A DNA stretch of 18,364 nucleotides. Origin: CAYNGH01 sp964396845. GTDB taxonomy: Bacteria > Vulcanimicrobiota > JAJTBE01 > CAYNGH01. Where the stretch lies: positions 1-18,364 of the forward strand of contig CAYNGH010000056.1 in the NCBI GenBank assembly GCA_964396845.1. Direction: 5' to 3'. The first letter of the stretch is position 1. Each line of letters begins with the position of its first letter. The position numbers and the translations under genes were made by a program. The notes under the pieces were generated by a model. It saw only the letters and a program-made list of their open reading frames with translations, had not been told where the DNA came from and ran no database searches. This document shows, in pieces, positions 1 to 6,097 of the stretch.

Positions 1-155
1 AGGGTGAAACTGATGAGGATGGCCCATACCATTATGGAGTTGCCAAAGTACGGTGCCAGCAGTCGGGAGGAGCATACCTCCAGCAACAGGACCCCAACCC
101 CGCAGGTAAAAACCGACAGGTAAATATATGGCCGTTGCATCTTTATGTTTTTCAT
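1..155 (-). CDS. Spermidine-synthase-like membrane protein, N-terminal part (partial)
   Basis: The 3' end lies outside the window, so only about 51 N-terminal residues are visible. After a short basic start (MKNIKMQRPY) comes a hydrophobic helix, then the stretch LLLEVCSSRLLAPYFGNS followed by MVWAILISF. The E-x-x-x-R-L-L-A-P-Y-F-G-x-S pattern is typical of the first membrane helices of the fused transporter-like/spermidine-synthase-like family, in which a membrane region precedes a methyltransferase-fold domain. The catalytic domain is not visible, so polyamine synthesis is not shown; many family members have no proven substrate. The ATG at 155 is preferred over the in-frame ATG at 140 because AGGA lies just upstream of it, although the spacing is short. 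It follows the DUF2330 gene by 26 bases on the same strand and is probably co-transcribed. Confidence 0.7.
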   Translation of the reverse strand, partial: MKNIKMQRPYIYLSVFTCGVGVLLLEVCSSRLLAPYFGNSIMVWAILISFT

Positions 156-181
156 TTATCCTGACTAAATTGTTCCGTCGA

Positions 182-1177
182 TTATTTGCCTGGAGTAATG
201 ATAAAATCCCGGGTCAGCTCCGATGTTGGCCCTTCAAAAACCGCAGTGGAAAACCAGACCTCGCGGTGATTTTTTTCATCCTGTGGATACATAAACTTAT
301 GGATCTCCCCGGAAACCCTTTTCACCTCGTCGGAACTGACGGTGAACTTGATGGGATGCTGGTAGCTGATCTTGTTGAAAAGCCGGTAAAACCCCGACGC
401 AAGACCGGATTTTGTTCCCCATATATCGGTTTTGAAGCGAGTGAACAAGTAGAGGGCGATATTGGTTTCTCCCCGGGAAAGGGTGGTCACCTTCAGGGGA
501 AAATAGACCGTGGGGCTTTTGAACTGATAAAGGATCGGCTCGATGGTCTGTTTCTCCGGGGACAGCTCCACCACATCAAAGACAAAATACCGGAAACCCC
601 GGTCAAGATAGCTTTTCACAATCGGCTCCAGGCGTTTTACATCTTCTTCCCGATATTCCATCTGGTGACGTTCCACGAACTGCTTGACCCATTCCCGGAA
701 CCCGTCCATCTGCAGGACATGCCCGATGGTAATATCATGGGCGCCGATTTTTTCGTGAAATACAATCTCCACGGCATCTTCCGGGGCGGCGGAGGTTTCT
801 CCGTTACGGCTTCTGCCCCGGGGATAGGATCTGTCCCGATCCACAGGAACTTTTGGCCGGCGGGATCGGATCAGCCGGGCGATGCCTTCGAAGGCTTCGA
901 TGTCAGCTTCTTCCACCCGGTCCGGTTTTGAAGGCAGGGGCAGAAACTCCAGCACTTTTGCCTGGTGGCTGGTATATTTATCGGTGGACAGAATCATCAG
1001 CTCCACGCCGTCATGCCAGCAGATTATCGCCTTCTGCCCTGCATCATACACGTCAATGTTTTCAGTCATGGTGACGGGACGCATTACCATGCCTCCCCGG
1101 TCAGCCACTGCAGGCCCGCAGGTTGCCATCAATACGGCAGTCAATATTAGAAGACCCATCATCCTGAACTTTTTCAT
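182..1177 (-). CDS. Secreted DUF2330-family protein
   Basis: 331 residues. Residues 1-25 form a signal peptide (basic MKKFR, a hydrophobic core, then PAVA before D26), predicting signal peptidase I cleavage and export. The mature part starts DRGGMV and continues with a segment around ENIDVYDAGQKAIICWHDG and ELMILSTD, which resembles the start of DUF2330 domains. Further matches in pattern are the block around VEIVFHEKIGAHDITI and a later block with FPLKVTTLSRGETNIALYLF, where the family has a similar Leu-Ser-Gly/Arg-Gly-Glu segment. The function of DUF2330 is unknown; it is an extracytoplasmic domain. Residues of about 105-130 are a charged, Arg-rich linker. No C-terminal membrane helix is visible, unlike some members. 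The start overlaps the stop of the GNAT gene by four bases, so translational coupling is likely. The family call rests on recognised patterns, not on a search. Confidence 0.7.
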   Translation of the reverse strand: MKKFRMMGLLILTAVLMATCGPAVADRGGMVMRPVTMTENIDVYDAGQKAIICWHDGVELMILSTDKYTSHQAKVLEFLPLPSKPDRVEEADIEAFEGIARLIRSRRPKVPVDRDRSYPRGRSRNGETSAAPEDAVEIVFHEKIGAHDITIGHVLQMDGFREWVKQFVERHQMEYREEDVKRLEPIVKSYLDRGFRYFVFDVVELSPEKQTIEPILYQFKSPTVYFPLKVTTLSRGETNIALYLFTRFKTDIWGTKSGLASGFYRLFNKISYQHPIKFTVSSDEVKRVSGEIHKFMYPQDEKNHREVWFSTAVFEGPTSELTRDFIITPGK

Positions 1178-1725
1178 TGTAATTCCTCCCTGTGGTTATT
1201 TTCATCCTGCCGGGAATTTTTCAGCACCTTTACAATCTGATACCGTTCCACCTGGTATCCCAGCCGGCGGATGGCATACACCAGGGGACGGCGGTTGTCG
1301 GCACTGATTTCACCCACTATATACGAAAGCCCGGCATTCTGCGCCTCTTCCTCGGCTCTTTCCATCAGGCGATCCACCACATATTTTCCCCGGTATTCTT
1401 CCGATACCGCCAGATCGTGGATTAAAGCCTGTTTCTCCCCGGTGGAGCCTTCCACCTGATCTAACAGCAGCATCAGGTAACCCGCAGGAATACCCCGGTC
1501 GGTGTCCCGGGCGATAAAAAGTCGAAAATATTCCCGCTGTATCATCCGGGGAAGATTCGAGAGAAGTTTTCGGGTCTTTTCCTCCACCTGTTCACGGGTT
1601 GCCAGCCTGAGGGAAGGTATGCCATGGTGCACCGACTGCACTGCCAGTTTCCGGACAAAATCCAGGTCTTCAAGGTTTGCTGGTTCAACAATAATATTCA
1701 CAGTTCTTTTCCCGGCGGTTTTCAT
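1174..1725 (-). CDS. GNAT-family N-acetyltransferase
   Basis: 183 residues. The central and C-terminal parts show the GNAT layout: a strand with the IPAGYLMLLLDQVEG segment, then ALIHDLAVSEEYRGKYVVDR (acetyl-CoA binding motif A, in which the usual Q/R-x-x-G-x-G/A is degenerate), then a helix and ending with DNRRPLVYAIRRLGYQVE, the typical 'N..A..ly.k.GF' motif B region. It should transfer an acyl group from acyl-CoA to an amine; the substrate cannot be read from the sequence. No good Shine-Dalgarno sequence precedes the ATG at 1725; a GTG at 1701 is an alternative start. It is the first gene of the minus-strand cluster with the DUF2330 and spermidine-synthase-like genes, and it is divergent from the peptide locus. 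An acetyltransferase next to a polyamine-synthase-like gene fits amine metabolism, but this is only inference. Confidence 0.8.
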   Translation of the reverse strand: MKTAGKRTVNIIVEPANLEDLDFVRKLAVQSVHHGIPSLRLATREQVEEKTRKLLSNLPRMIQREYFRLFIARDTDRGIPAGYLMLLLDQVEGSTGEKQALIHDLAVSEEYRGKYVVDRLMERAEEEAQNAGLSYIVGEISADNRRPLVYAIRRLGYQVERYQIVKVLKNSRQDENNHREELQ

Positions 1726-1775
1726 CTAAATTCAATGGGCCTGGAAAAAAACCTGTTCCTTGAGGGATGAATACC

Positions 1776-1804
1776 TTGAAAAAAACATCTGATTGTGATA
1801 TATT
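1776..1804 (+). promoter_or_regulatory. Sigma-A-type promoter of the peptide locus
   Basis: TTGAAA (1776-1781) and TATATT (1799-1804) are separated by exactly 17 bases. A TG one base before the -10 box (1796-1797) makes it an extended -10 promoter. Transcription would start near 1811, leaving a short leader of about 24 bases before the peptide start codon at 1835. It is one of the two best promoters I can see in the window, which supports a real transcript beginning at the short peptide gene. Confidence 0.7.
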
Positions 1805-1834
1805 ATTTTTGACTAATTCACTGGGGGTATTGTG

Positions 1835-1954
1835 ATGAAAAAATATGAGAAGCCTTCCATAACAACTTTTGACGAAGAAAAGCTGGTGGAAAACGTTGAC
1901 AGCATCAAGGTTTCCGGCCCGCCTCCCTCAGCCTGGAGCTGCGTGAGAGGATGA
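1835..1954 (+). CDS. Candidate RiPP precursor peptide (39 residues)
   Basis: A short gene with ATG at 1835, a G-rich ribosome binding site (GGGGG, 1823-1827) seven bases upstream, and the stop TGA at 1952-1954 overlapping the ATG of the PqqD-like gene (ATGA). The N-terminus MKKYEKPSITTF holds Y4-x-x-P7-x-I9. This is the Y-x-x-P-x-(L/I) motif that PqqD-type recognition elements bind in lasso and related RiPP leaders. An acidic middle (DEEKLVENVD) follows, then a C-terminal tail SIKVSGPPPSAWSCVRG with a triple proline, one Trp (34) and one Cys (36), the likely core. No double-glycine cleavage site is evident; the leader/core border is unknown, perhaps near the G28. The strong promoter, coupling to the recognition protein and the following B12 radical SAM gene all fit a modified peptide. 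I do not recognise the peptide family. A spurious ORF is possible but unlikely in this context. Confidence 0.75.
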   Translation: MKKYEKPSITTFDEEKLVENVDSIKVSGPPPSAWSCVRG

Positions 1955-2211
1955 CGGGCAATCCGGTGAAATCCGATGGACTGGTCCTGACCGATGTGGG
2001 GGATGAGTCCATAGTTTATGATCCCCGGGAAGGAAAAGTGCACGTTCTAAACGGCACTGGAGCTTTCATATGGAGAAAACTGGACGTATCTCAATCTCTG
2101 GAGGAGATTTCCCGACTCTTGTCGGAAAATTTTGAAACAGAGCTTCAGACCGCCCTGAAAGATACCCGGGAATTCATCGAAGACCTGAAAAAAATCGGCT
2201 TGGTCCATTGA
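1951..2211 (+). CDS. PqqD-family RiPP recognition element (RRE) protein
   Basis: 86 residues, the size of a stand-alone PqqD domain. The pattern is typical: two strands (GLVLTDVGDESIVYDPREG), then KVHVLNGTGAFIWRKLD, a helix with SLEEISRLLSENF, and the C-terminal helix DTREFIEDLKKIGLV. Proteins of this family (PF05402) form a winged-helix fold that binds the leader of a precursor peptide and presents it to a modifying enzyme. The start codon overlaps the stop of the 39-residue peptide gene, so the two are translated together, which identifies that peptide as the likely ligand. Homologues act with radical SAM enzymes (as in PQQ synthesis) or as the B1 protein in lasso peptide loci. Here a B12-binding radical SAM gene follows after 58 bases. 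There is no nearby lasso protease or cyclase. Confidence 0.88.
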   Translation: MTGNPVKSDGLVLTDVGDESIVYDPREGKVHVLNGTGAFIWRKLDVSQSLEEISRLLSENFETELQTALKDTREFIEDLKKIGLVH

Positions 2212-2249
2212 GCCGGGCCTTGTCGGCAAATAACCATAAATCATAGGAT

Positions 2250-2271
2250 CCTTCCCCGGGAGGGTTTTTTT
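2250..2271 (+). promoter_or_regulatory. Hairpin plus T-tract at the radical SAM ribosome binding site (possible attenuator)
   Basis: CCTTCC (2250-2255) can pair with GGAGGG (2259-2264), including one G-U pair, around a three-base loop, and seven T residues follow (2265-2271). The shape resembles a weak intrinsic terminator. The 3' arm is also the only good ribosome binding site for the TTG start at 2270. The element could cut transcription after the peptide and PqqD genes or hide the ribosome binding site; both would keep enzyme below peptide level. The stem is short, so this is tentative. Confidence 0.4.
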
Positions 2272-3619
2272 GATATATTCTGGCAGTTTAAAACGGGTGG
2301 CCCTGGTCAACCCAAAGGGCGCGGGACGCAACAACCAGGGAGGAATTCTCCGGGATATTTATCCCCAATTGTGGGATGACCTGCTCCTCATCGGCGATGA
2401 CACAGAACATGTCCCCCACCTGGGGCTTCTAACCATGGCTTCGTTGCTTCCATCGCAGGTCGAGGCGGTCTATATTGACGAGGAATACCTTCCTTCTCCC
2501 GGCGCTGTGGATATCCTCACCGACAGCGGTTTTGATTTGGTGTGCCTGTCGGCATACAATCCCCAGGCCCGGCAGGCTTACCGGCTGGCCCGGCGGTGCA
2601 GGGATGCGGGAGTCCCCGTGGTGATGGGCGGGCTTCATGCCTCGTCCCTGCCGGAGGAGGCATCAGAGTATGCAGATACGGTGATTGCCGGCGAAGGGGA
2701 GTATGCTTTTGCCCGATTCATAGAGGATTTTATTGCCGGCAGACCCGAAAAGATATACAGATCCCAGGCTCCCGTGGACCTGACCCATTCCCCGTCACCC
2801 CGGTTTGATATTATCTCTGATTTTGCCCAATACAACAAGATTCCCCTGATTGCAACCCGGGGCTGTCCTCATCGCTGTAGCTTCTGCATTTTTCCCGTAG
2901 CCTACCACCGGGACTTCCGCCACAAGTCGCCGCAACAGCTGGAAGGGGAGCTGGAGATGGTCAAAAGGCTTCATCCCAGCCCTTTTATTTCTTTCTCCGA
3001 TGAAAACATGCTGGCAGACCGGGAGCTGGCCCGGGCCTTCTGCCAGGTGCTGGAAAAGGCAGGGATCCCATGGGAGTGTTATTGCGATATTGGCATTGCT
3101 CAGGATGATGCTCTCTTGAAACAGCTGTCCTCGTCGGGATGTCAGTTAGTGCAGGTGGGCCTGGAAACCCTGGACCCGGAAAACCTCCGGGGAATGGACC
3201 CCTGGAAACATAAAATGGTAAGCTCCTATCCCGATGCCATTGCCCGGATTCAATCGGCAGGAATACCCCTGATGGCCATGTTCATTGCAGGGTTTGATCA
3301 TGACGACCCCGGGGTTTTTCATCGATTGTGCCGGTTCATCAAAAAAAACCGGATCCGGGAGATCGATTTTGCAGTGCTGACCCCCATGCCGGGGACCCCG
3401 TTGTTTGACCAACTAAAAAAAGAAGGCCGGATTATCTCATACAACTGGGATCATTACAACTGGACCCGGGTAAATTTTCAGCCCATGCACATGACTGCCC
3501 GACAGTTAGAAGAAGGCCCCCTGAAACTCTTTGATTATTTCACCCGGCAGGCGGGGCATTTTGCCCGGATGGGAGATTTCACACCCTCGGCTCCTTTTCA
3601 TATCAGGATGATGGGATAG
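2270..3619 (+). CDS. B12-binding radical SAM enzyme of the peptide locus
   Basis: 449 residues. Residues of about 45-155 form a cobalamin-binding-type Rossmann domain, with HVPHLGLLTMASLL, an AGVPVVMGGLHASSLPEEA strand-loop and VIAGEGEYAF; the classical D-x-H-x-x-G motif is not seen, as is common in this class. The radical SAM centre is C199-P-H-R-C203-S-F-C206, the CxxxCxxC that holds the 4Fe-4S cluster. The C-terminal third contains the FIAGFDHDDPG block, LTPMPGTPLFDQL and a YNWTRVNF segment, all typical of class B (B12-type) radical SAM enzymes, which often methylate unreactive carbon or phosphorus. Start: TTG at 2270, with GGGAGGG six bases upstream. It follows the PqqD gene in the same direction, so a role in modifying the 39-residue peptide is the best inference. 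Its 3' end overlaps the convergent second radical SAM gene by 17 bases. The substrate and reaction are unproven. Confidence 0.88.
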   Translation: MIYSGSLKRVALVNPKGAGRNNQGGILRDIYPQLWDDLLLIGDDTEHVPHLGLLTMASLLPSQVEAVYIDEEYLPSPGAVDILTDSGFDLVCLSAYNPQARQAYRLARRCRDAGVPVVMGGLHASSLPEEASEYADTVIAGEGEYAFARFIEDFIAGRPEKIYRSQAPVDLTHSPSPRFDIISDFAQYNKIPLIATRGCPHRCSFCIFPVAYHRDFRHKSPQQLEGELEMVKRLHPSPFISFSDENMLADRELARAFCQVLEKAGIPWECYCDIGIAQDDALLKQLSSSGCQLVQVGLETLDPENLRGMDPWKHKMVSSYPDAIARIQSAGIPLMAMFIAGFDHDDPGVFHRLCRFIKKNRIREIDFAVLTPMPGTPLFDQLKKEGRIISYNWDHYNWTRVNFQPMHMTARQLEEGPLKLFDYFTRQAGHFARMGDFTPSAPFHIRMMG

Positions 3620-5240
3620 AAGCCCGGCGGAAAAATTGTTCCACCTCGCCGTTGATGGCATTTACCTCGCCGTTGATGGATCTCACCTGTTCCCAGGCTC
3701 CTTCTTCTATGGGCCGGTGGGCTTCCGGGGTCAGGCTCCGGATTTCTTCAGCCCGACGGATGGCTTCCCGAAAGTATTCCTTTTCAAACTGACGCATTTG
3801 GGAAACCAGGCCATGGAAACGGCCCTGGAGGCTGTCAAATTCTTCCAGCAATTGTTCCTGAACTTCCCCCTTTGCCCGACGGCGTTCCAGAAGTGCCATG
3901 GAATCAAAGAGGGGTCTTGAAAGATTCCTTCGCACTGCCTTCATACCCCGGCGCAGGACTTCAACCCGGGGATCGGCAATCTCGTATGCGGGGATTCCAT
4001 CGCCGGGGACCAGATCCCCCTGGGGCAGAATGAGCCGGCCTTCTTTTTGGAGGCGTTCCCTGATGGGGGTGCCAGTGAAGGGCTGGAGGGATCCCAGCAG
4101 ATCGTCAATCTTGATGAGATCAGTGCCAGACTCGGCATAATCTACAAATTCCAGGTTCTGCCGGACTTCTTCGATTGTGGTGTATGGATCAAACATGATG
4201 AAGCCGGGAAAACACCGGATCTCCAGACGTTTTACAAGGTCAACTGCCTTGCGGTTATCCTCGGCGGTAATCCCCTTGCCGAAGGTTTTCAATGCCCGAT
4301 CAACCCCTGACTCAAACCCCACAAACAATGACCGCAACCCCGCCATCTTCAGGAATCGCAACAATCCTTCATCCAGACTGTCAACCCGGGCAAGAATGGA
4401 AAACTGAGCCGACAGTCCCCGGCGGAGAATTTCCCGACCGATGGCAAAGGCTCTGGGGTTTCCCCGATCCCTGGGGCCAAGGAAGTTGTCGTCGGTGAAG
4501 GAAAGCTGGCCCACATGGTGATTTACCAGCAGGGTTTCCATCTCGTCGGCCACATCTTCCGGCGATCGAGGCCTCCACAGGGGGCCTGGCGAGAGGTGGT
4601 AAAAAGATTTGATACTGCAGAAGGTACAACCCCGGGGGCATCCCCGGGAGCTGGATATGGCCGCGTAATCATACATCCGGGAAAGCCGGGGCAGGGTATC
4701 CCTCAGGGGATGGGGCAGTGCAGAAAGATTATCAATCAAATGTCCGGGAGAATTATGGAAGACATCTTTTCCCAGGCGGTATGAAAGCCCCGGAATTTCA
4801 CTCCACCGGCGGGGGTTGTCCAACTCCGCCATCAGCTTTGTTATGGCATTCTCTCCCTCTCCCCGGACAATGGAATCAAAAAAGGGGTATTGTTCAAGGA
4901 GGGTGTCATGAAGAAAGGTGGGCAGGTAACCTCCCAGGGTCAGATGTCCCGAATATCCCCGATCCCGGAGAATTTTCCCGATTTTTACCGCGCTGGTGAG
5001 AAACTCGTGGGTGGCGGAAAACCCCACCAGCCGTGGGGATCTCTCTTCTATAATATCTGCGGTTTCCTCAAGACTCCGGGGAGTGATATATGAGTCCACA
5101 ATCTCCACGTTGTATCCGGCCTGTCGCAAAACCGCTCCGATATATCCCAGGCCCATATGTTCAAAGGGGTTATGCGCCCGGGTTGGAATCTGAACAGATT
5201 CCATTATCAATATGGGAGGGTTTACCAGAACTGCATCCAT
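3603..5240 (-). CDS. Second B12-binding radical SAM enzyme with a coiled-coil C-terminal tail
   Basis: 545 residues from the ATG at 5240, chosen because AGGAG lies five bases upstream and the product starts MDAVLVNPPIL, a usual family start; an open frame continues upstream to 5336 but lacks support. Residues 1-140 are a B12-binding-type domain (FEHMGLGYIGAVLRQAGY, LVGFSATHEF, GHLTLGGYLPTFLHD, VRGEGENA). The radical SAM motif is C201-P-R-G-C205-T-F-C208, followed by a TIM-barrel pattern with FTDDNFLGP and SLFVGFESGVD. From about residue 425 an extra helical, charged region of some 120 residues looks like a coiled coil and ends with a repeated heptad (INGEV twice). It differs clearly from the other radical SAM enzyme here, so it is not a simple recent duplicate. 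It may act on the same peptide or be unrelated; the orientation leaves this open. Confidence 0.85.
   Translation of the reverse strand: MDAVLVNPPILIMESVQIPTRAHNPFEHMGLGYIGAVLRQAGYNVEIVDSYITPRSLEETADIIEERSPRLVGFSATHEFLTSAVKIGKILRDRGYSGHLTLGGYLPTFLHDTLLEQYPFFDSIVRGEGENAITKLMAELDNPRRWSEIPGLSYRLGKDVFHNSPGHLIDNLSALPHPLRDTLPRLSRMYDYAAISSSRGCPRGCTFCSIKSFYHLSPGPLWRPRSPEDVADEMETLLVNHHVGQLSFTDDNFLGPRDRGNPRAFAIGREILRRGLSAQFSILARVDSLDEGLLRFLKMAGLRSLFVGFESGVDRALKTFGKGITAEDNRKAVDLVKRLEIRCFPGFIMFDPYTTIEEVRQNLEFVDYAESGTDLIKIDDLLGSLQPFTGTPIRERLQKEGRLILPQGDLVPGDGIPAYEIADPRVEVLRRGMKAVRRNLSRPLFDSMALLERRRAKGEVQEQLLEEFDSLQGRFHGLVSQMRQFEKEYFREAIRRAEEIRSLTPEAHRPIEEGAWEQVRSINGEVNAINGEVEQFFRRASIPSS
3643..3679. repeat. 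Two-copy 16-base direct repeat with a 21-base period
   Basis: ACCTCGCCGTTGATGG occurs at 3643-3658 and again, identical, at 3664-3679. It lies inside the 3' end of the second radical SAM gene, where it encodes a doubled seven-residue unit (INGEV). The exact 21-base period keeps the frame and suggests recent duplication of one heptad. Confidence 0.85.
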
Positions 5241-5345
5241 CAGGACTCCTGCTTTCAATGAATATCTCTGTTTGTTTTGCTTCGCACCCTTGGGATCTCC
5301 TGCCGGGGAGCCGGGAAATCTATGAAGCCGTTGCAAGGGTTTCCC

Positions 5346-6017
5346 ATGGGATTCGTTGAAGAACGCCCCGGGGGAGATTCTCTGAGTGCTGTTCTGGCTG
5401 ATCCCCTTTATGTTATGAAGAAAAAAACAGAAGAAGAACTTATCGACCTTGCCCTTGTGGGAGATCAGAGGGCCTGGGATGAAATATACCGCAGGTTTTA
5501 CAGCCGTGTCCGGCGGATTGTATCCTGGGGCAAGTGGGGTTTTCGGTATGCCGAGGTGGATGAAATTGTCCAGGAAGTCTTTATGGAACTAATGAAAGCC
5601 CTGCCCAACTTCCGCCGGGAAGCCAGTCTGTCCACCTTTCTGACCCGGCTTTCCAAGAACAAATGCATCTCGGTGCTTCGAAGAAAAGGTGCCCAGAAAA
5701 GGGCCCGGGAAGAATATGGATTTGTTTTTGAAGACCGCCGGGCCGAAGACAACGAACGGAAGATTTATGCCGAATCAAAACGGGGAGATCCCGAGAGAAC
5801 CCTCCTCTTTGGAGAAGAGGCAGTTCAGCTGATGGATGCCATGCAGTATCTTTCTGCCGACTGCCGGGAGGTCATCCGCCGGCGTTATTTTGAGGATCTC
5901 TCATACAAGGAAATATGCCATGAGCTGAATCTCCCCCTGGGGACGGTATGTTCCCGGCTGAAACGTTGTCTGATGCGCCTCAAGGAGATATATTCCGAGA
6001 AATTTGTTAAGTCATGA
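5346..6017 (+). CDS. ECF-type RNA polymerase sigma factor
   Basis: 223 residues from the ATG at 5346. Region 2 spans ELIDLALVGDQRAWDEIYRRF, the R-x-V/I-x-x-I segment, VDEIVQEVFMELMKALPNF and STFLTRLSKNKCISVLRR, which bind core polymerase and the -10 element. A charged linker follows (KRAREEYGF to DPERTLLFGEE). Region 4 is LSADCREVIRRRYFEDLSYKEICHELNLPLGTVCSRLKRCL, the helix-turn-helix reading the -35 element. The start is uncertain. AAGGG stands six bases before 5346, while the in-frame ATG at 5415 gives the commonest ECF beginning (MKKKTEEELI) but has no visible ribosome binding site. The gene is divergent from the second radical SAM gene and 80 bases upstream of a membrane anti-sigma factor, the usual partner. 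I did not find a clear autoregulated promoter. Confidence 0.88.
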   Translation: MGFVEERPGGDSLSAVLADPLYVMKKKTEEELIDLALVGDQRAWDEIYRRFYSRVRRIVSWGKWGFRYAEVDEIVQEVFMELMKALPNFRREASLSTFLTRLSKNKCISVLRRKGAQKRAREEYGFVFEDRRAEDNERKIYAESKRGDPERTLLFGEEAVQLMDAMQYLSADCREVIRRRYFEDLSYKEICHELNLPLGTVCSRLKRCLMRLKEIYSEKFVKS

Positions 6018-6097
6018 TAACAAACAGAAATTTATAAGGGTATAGTGCGACGGATTCACCAGAGGCAGATAATAAAAACCTTTTAACTGAGAAGACT

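Noticed and set aside
128..931. Plus-strand open frame of 267 codons opposite the DUF2330 gene
   Set aside because: The minus-strand gene has a signal peptide, family patterns and coupling to its neighbour; this frame has none of these.
1118..1177. Lipoprotein signal in the DUF2330 protein (MATC)
   Set aside because: The residue before Cys is Thr, not Gly, Ala or Ser, and a good PAVA signal peptidase I site follows, so a plain secreted protein is likelier.
1835..3619. Lasso peptide locus
   Set aside because: Leader motif and RRE fit, but no B2 protease or asparagine-synthetase-like cyclase is present and the tail lacks the Gly/Ala...Asp/Glu ring pattern.
5241..5336. N-terminal extension of the second radical SAM protein
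   Set aside because: The 32 extra residues look non-native, and the ATG at 5240 has AGGAG at the right distance and a typical family start.
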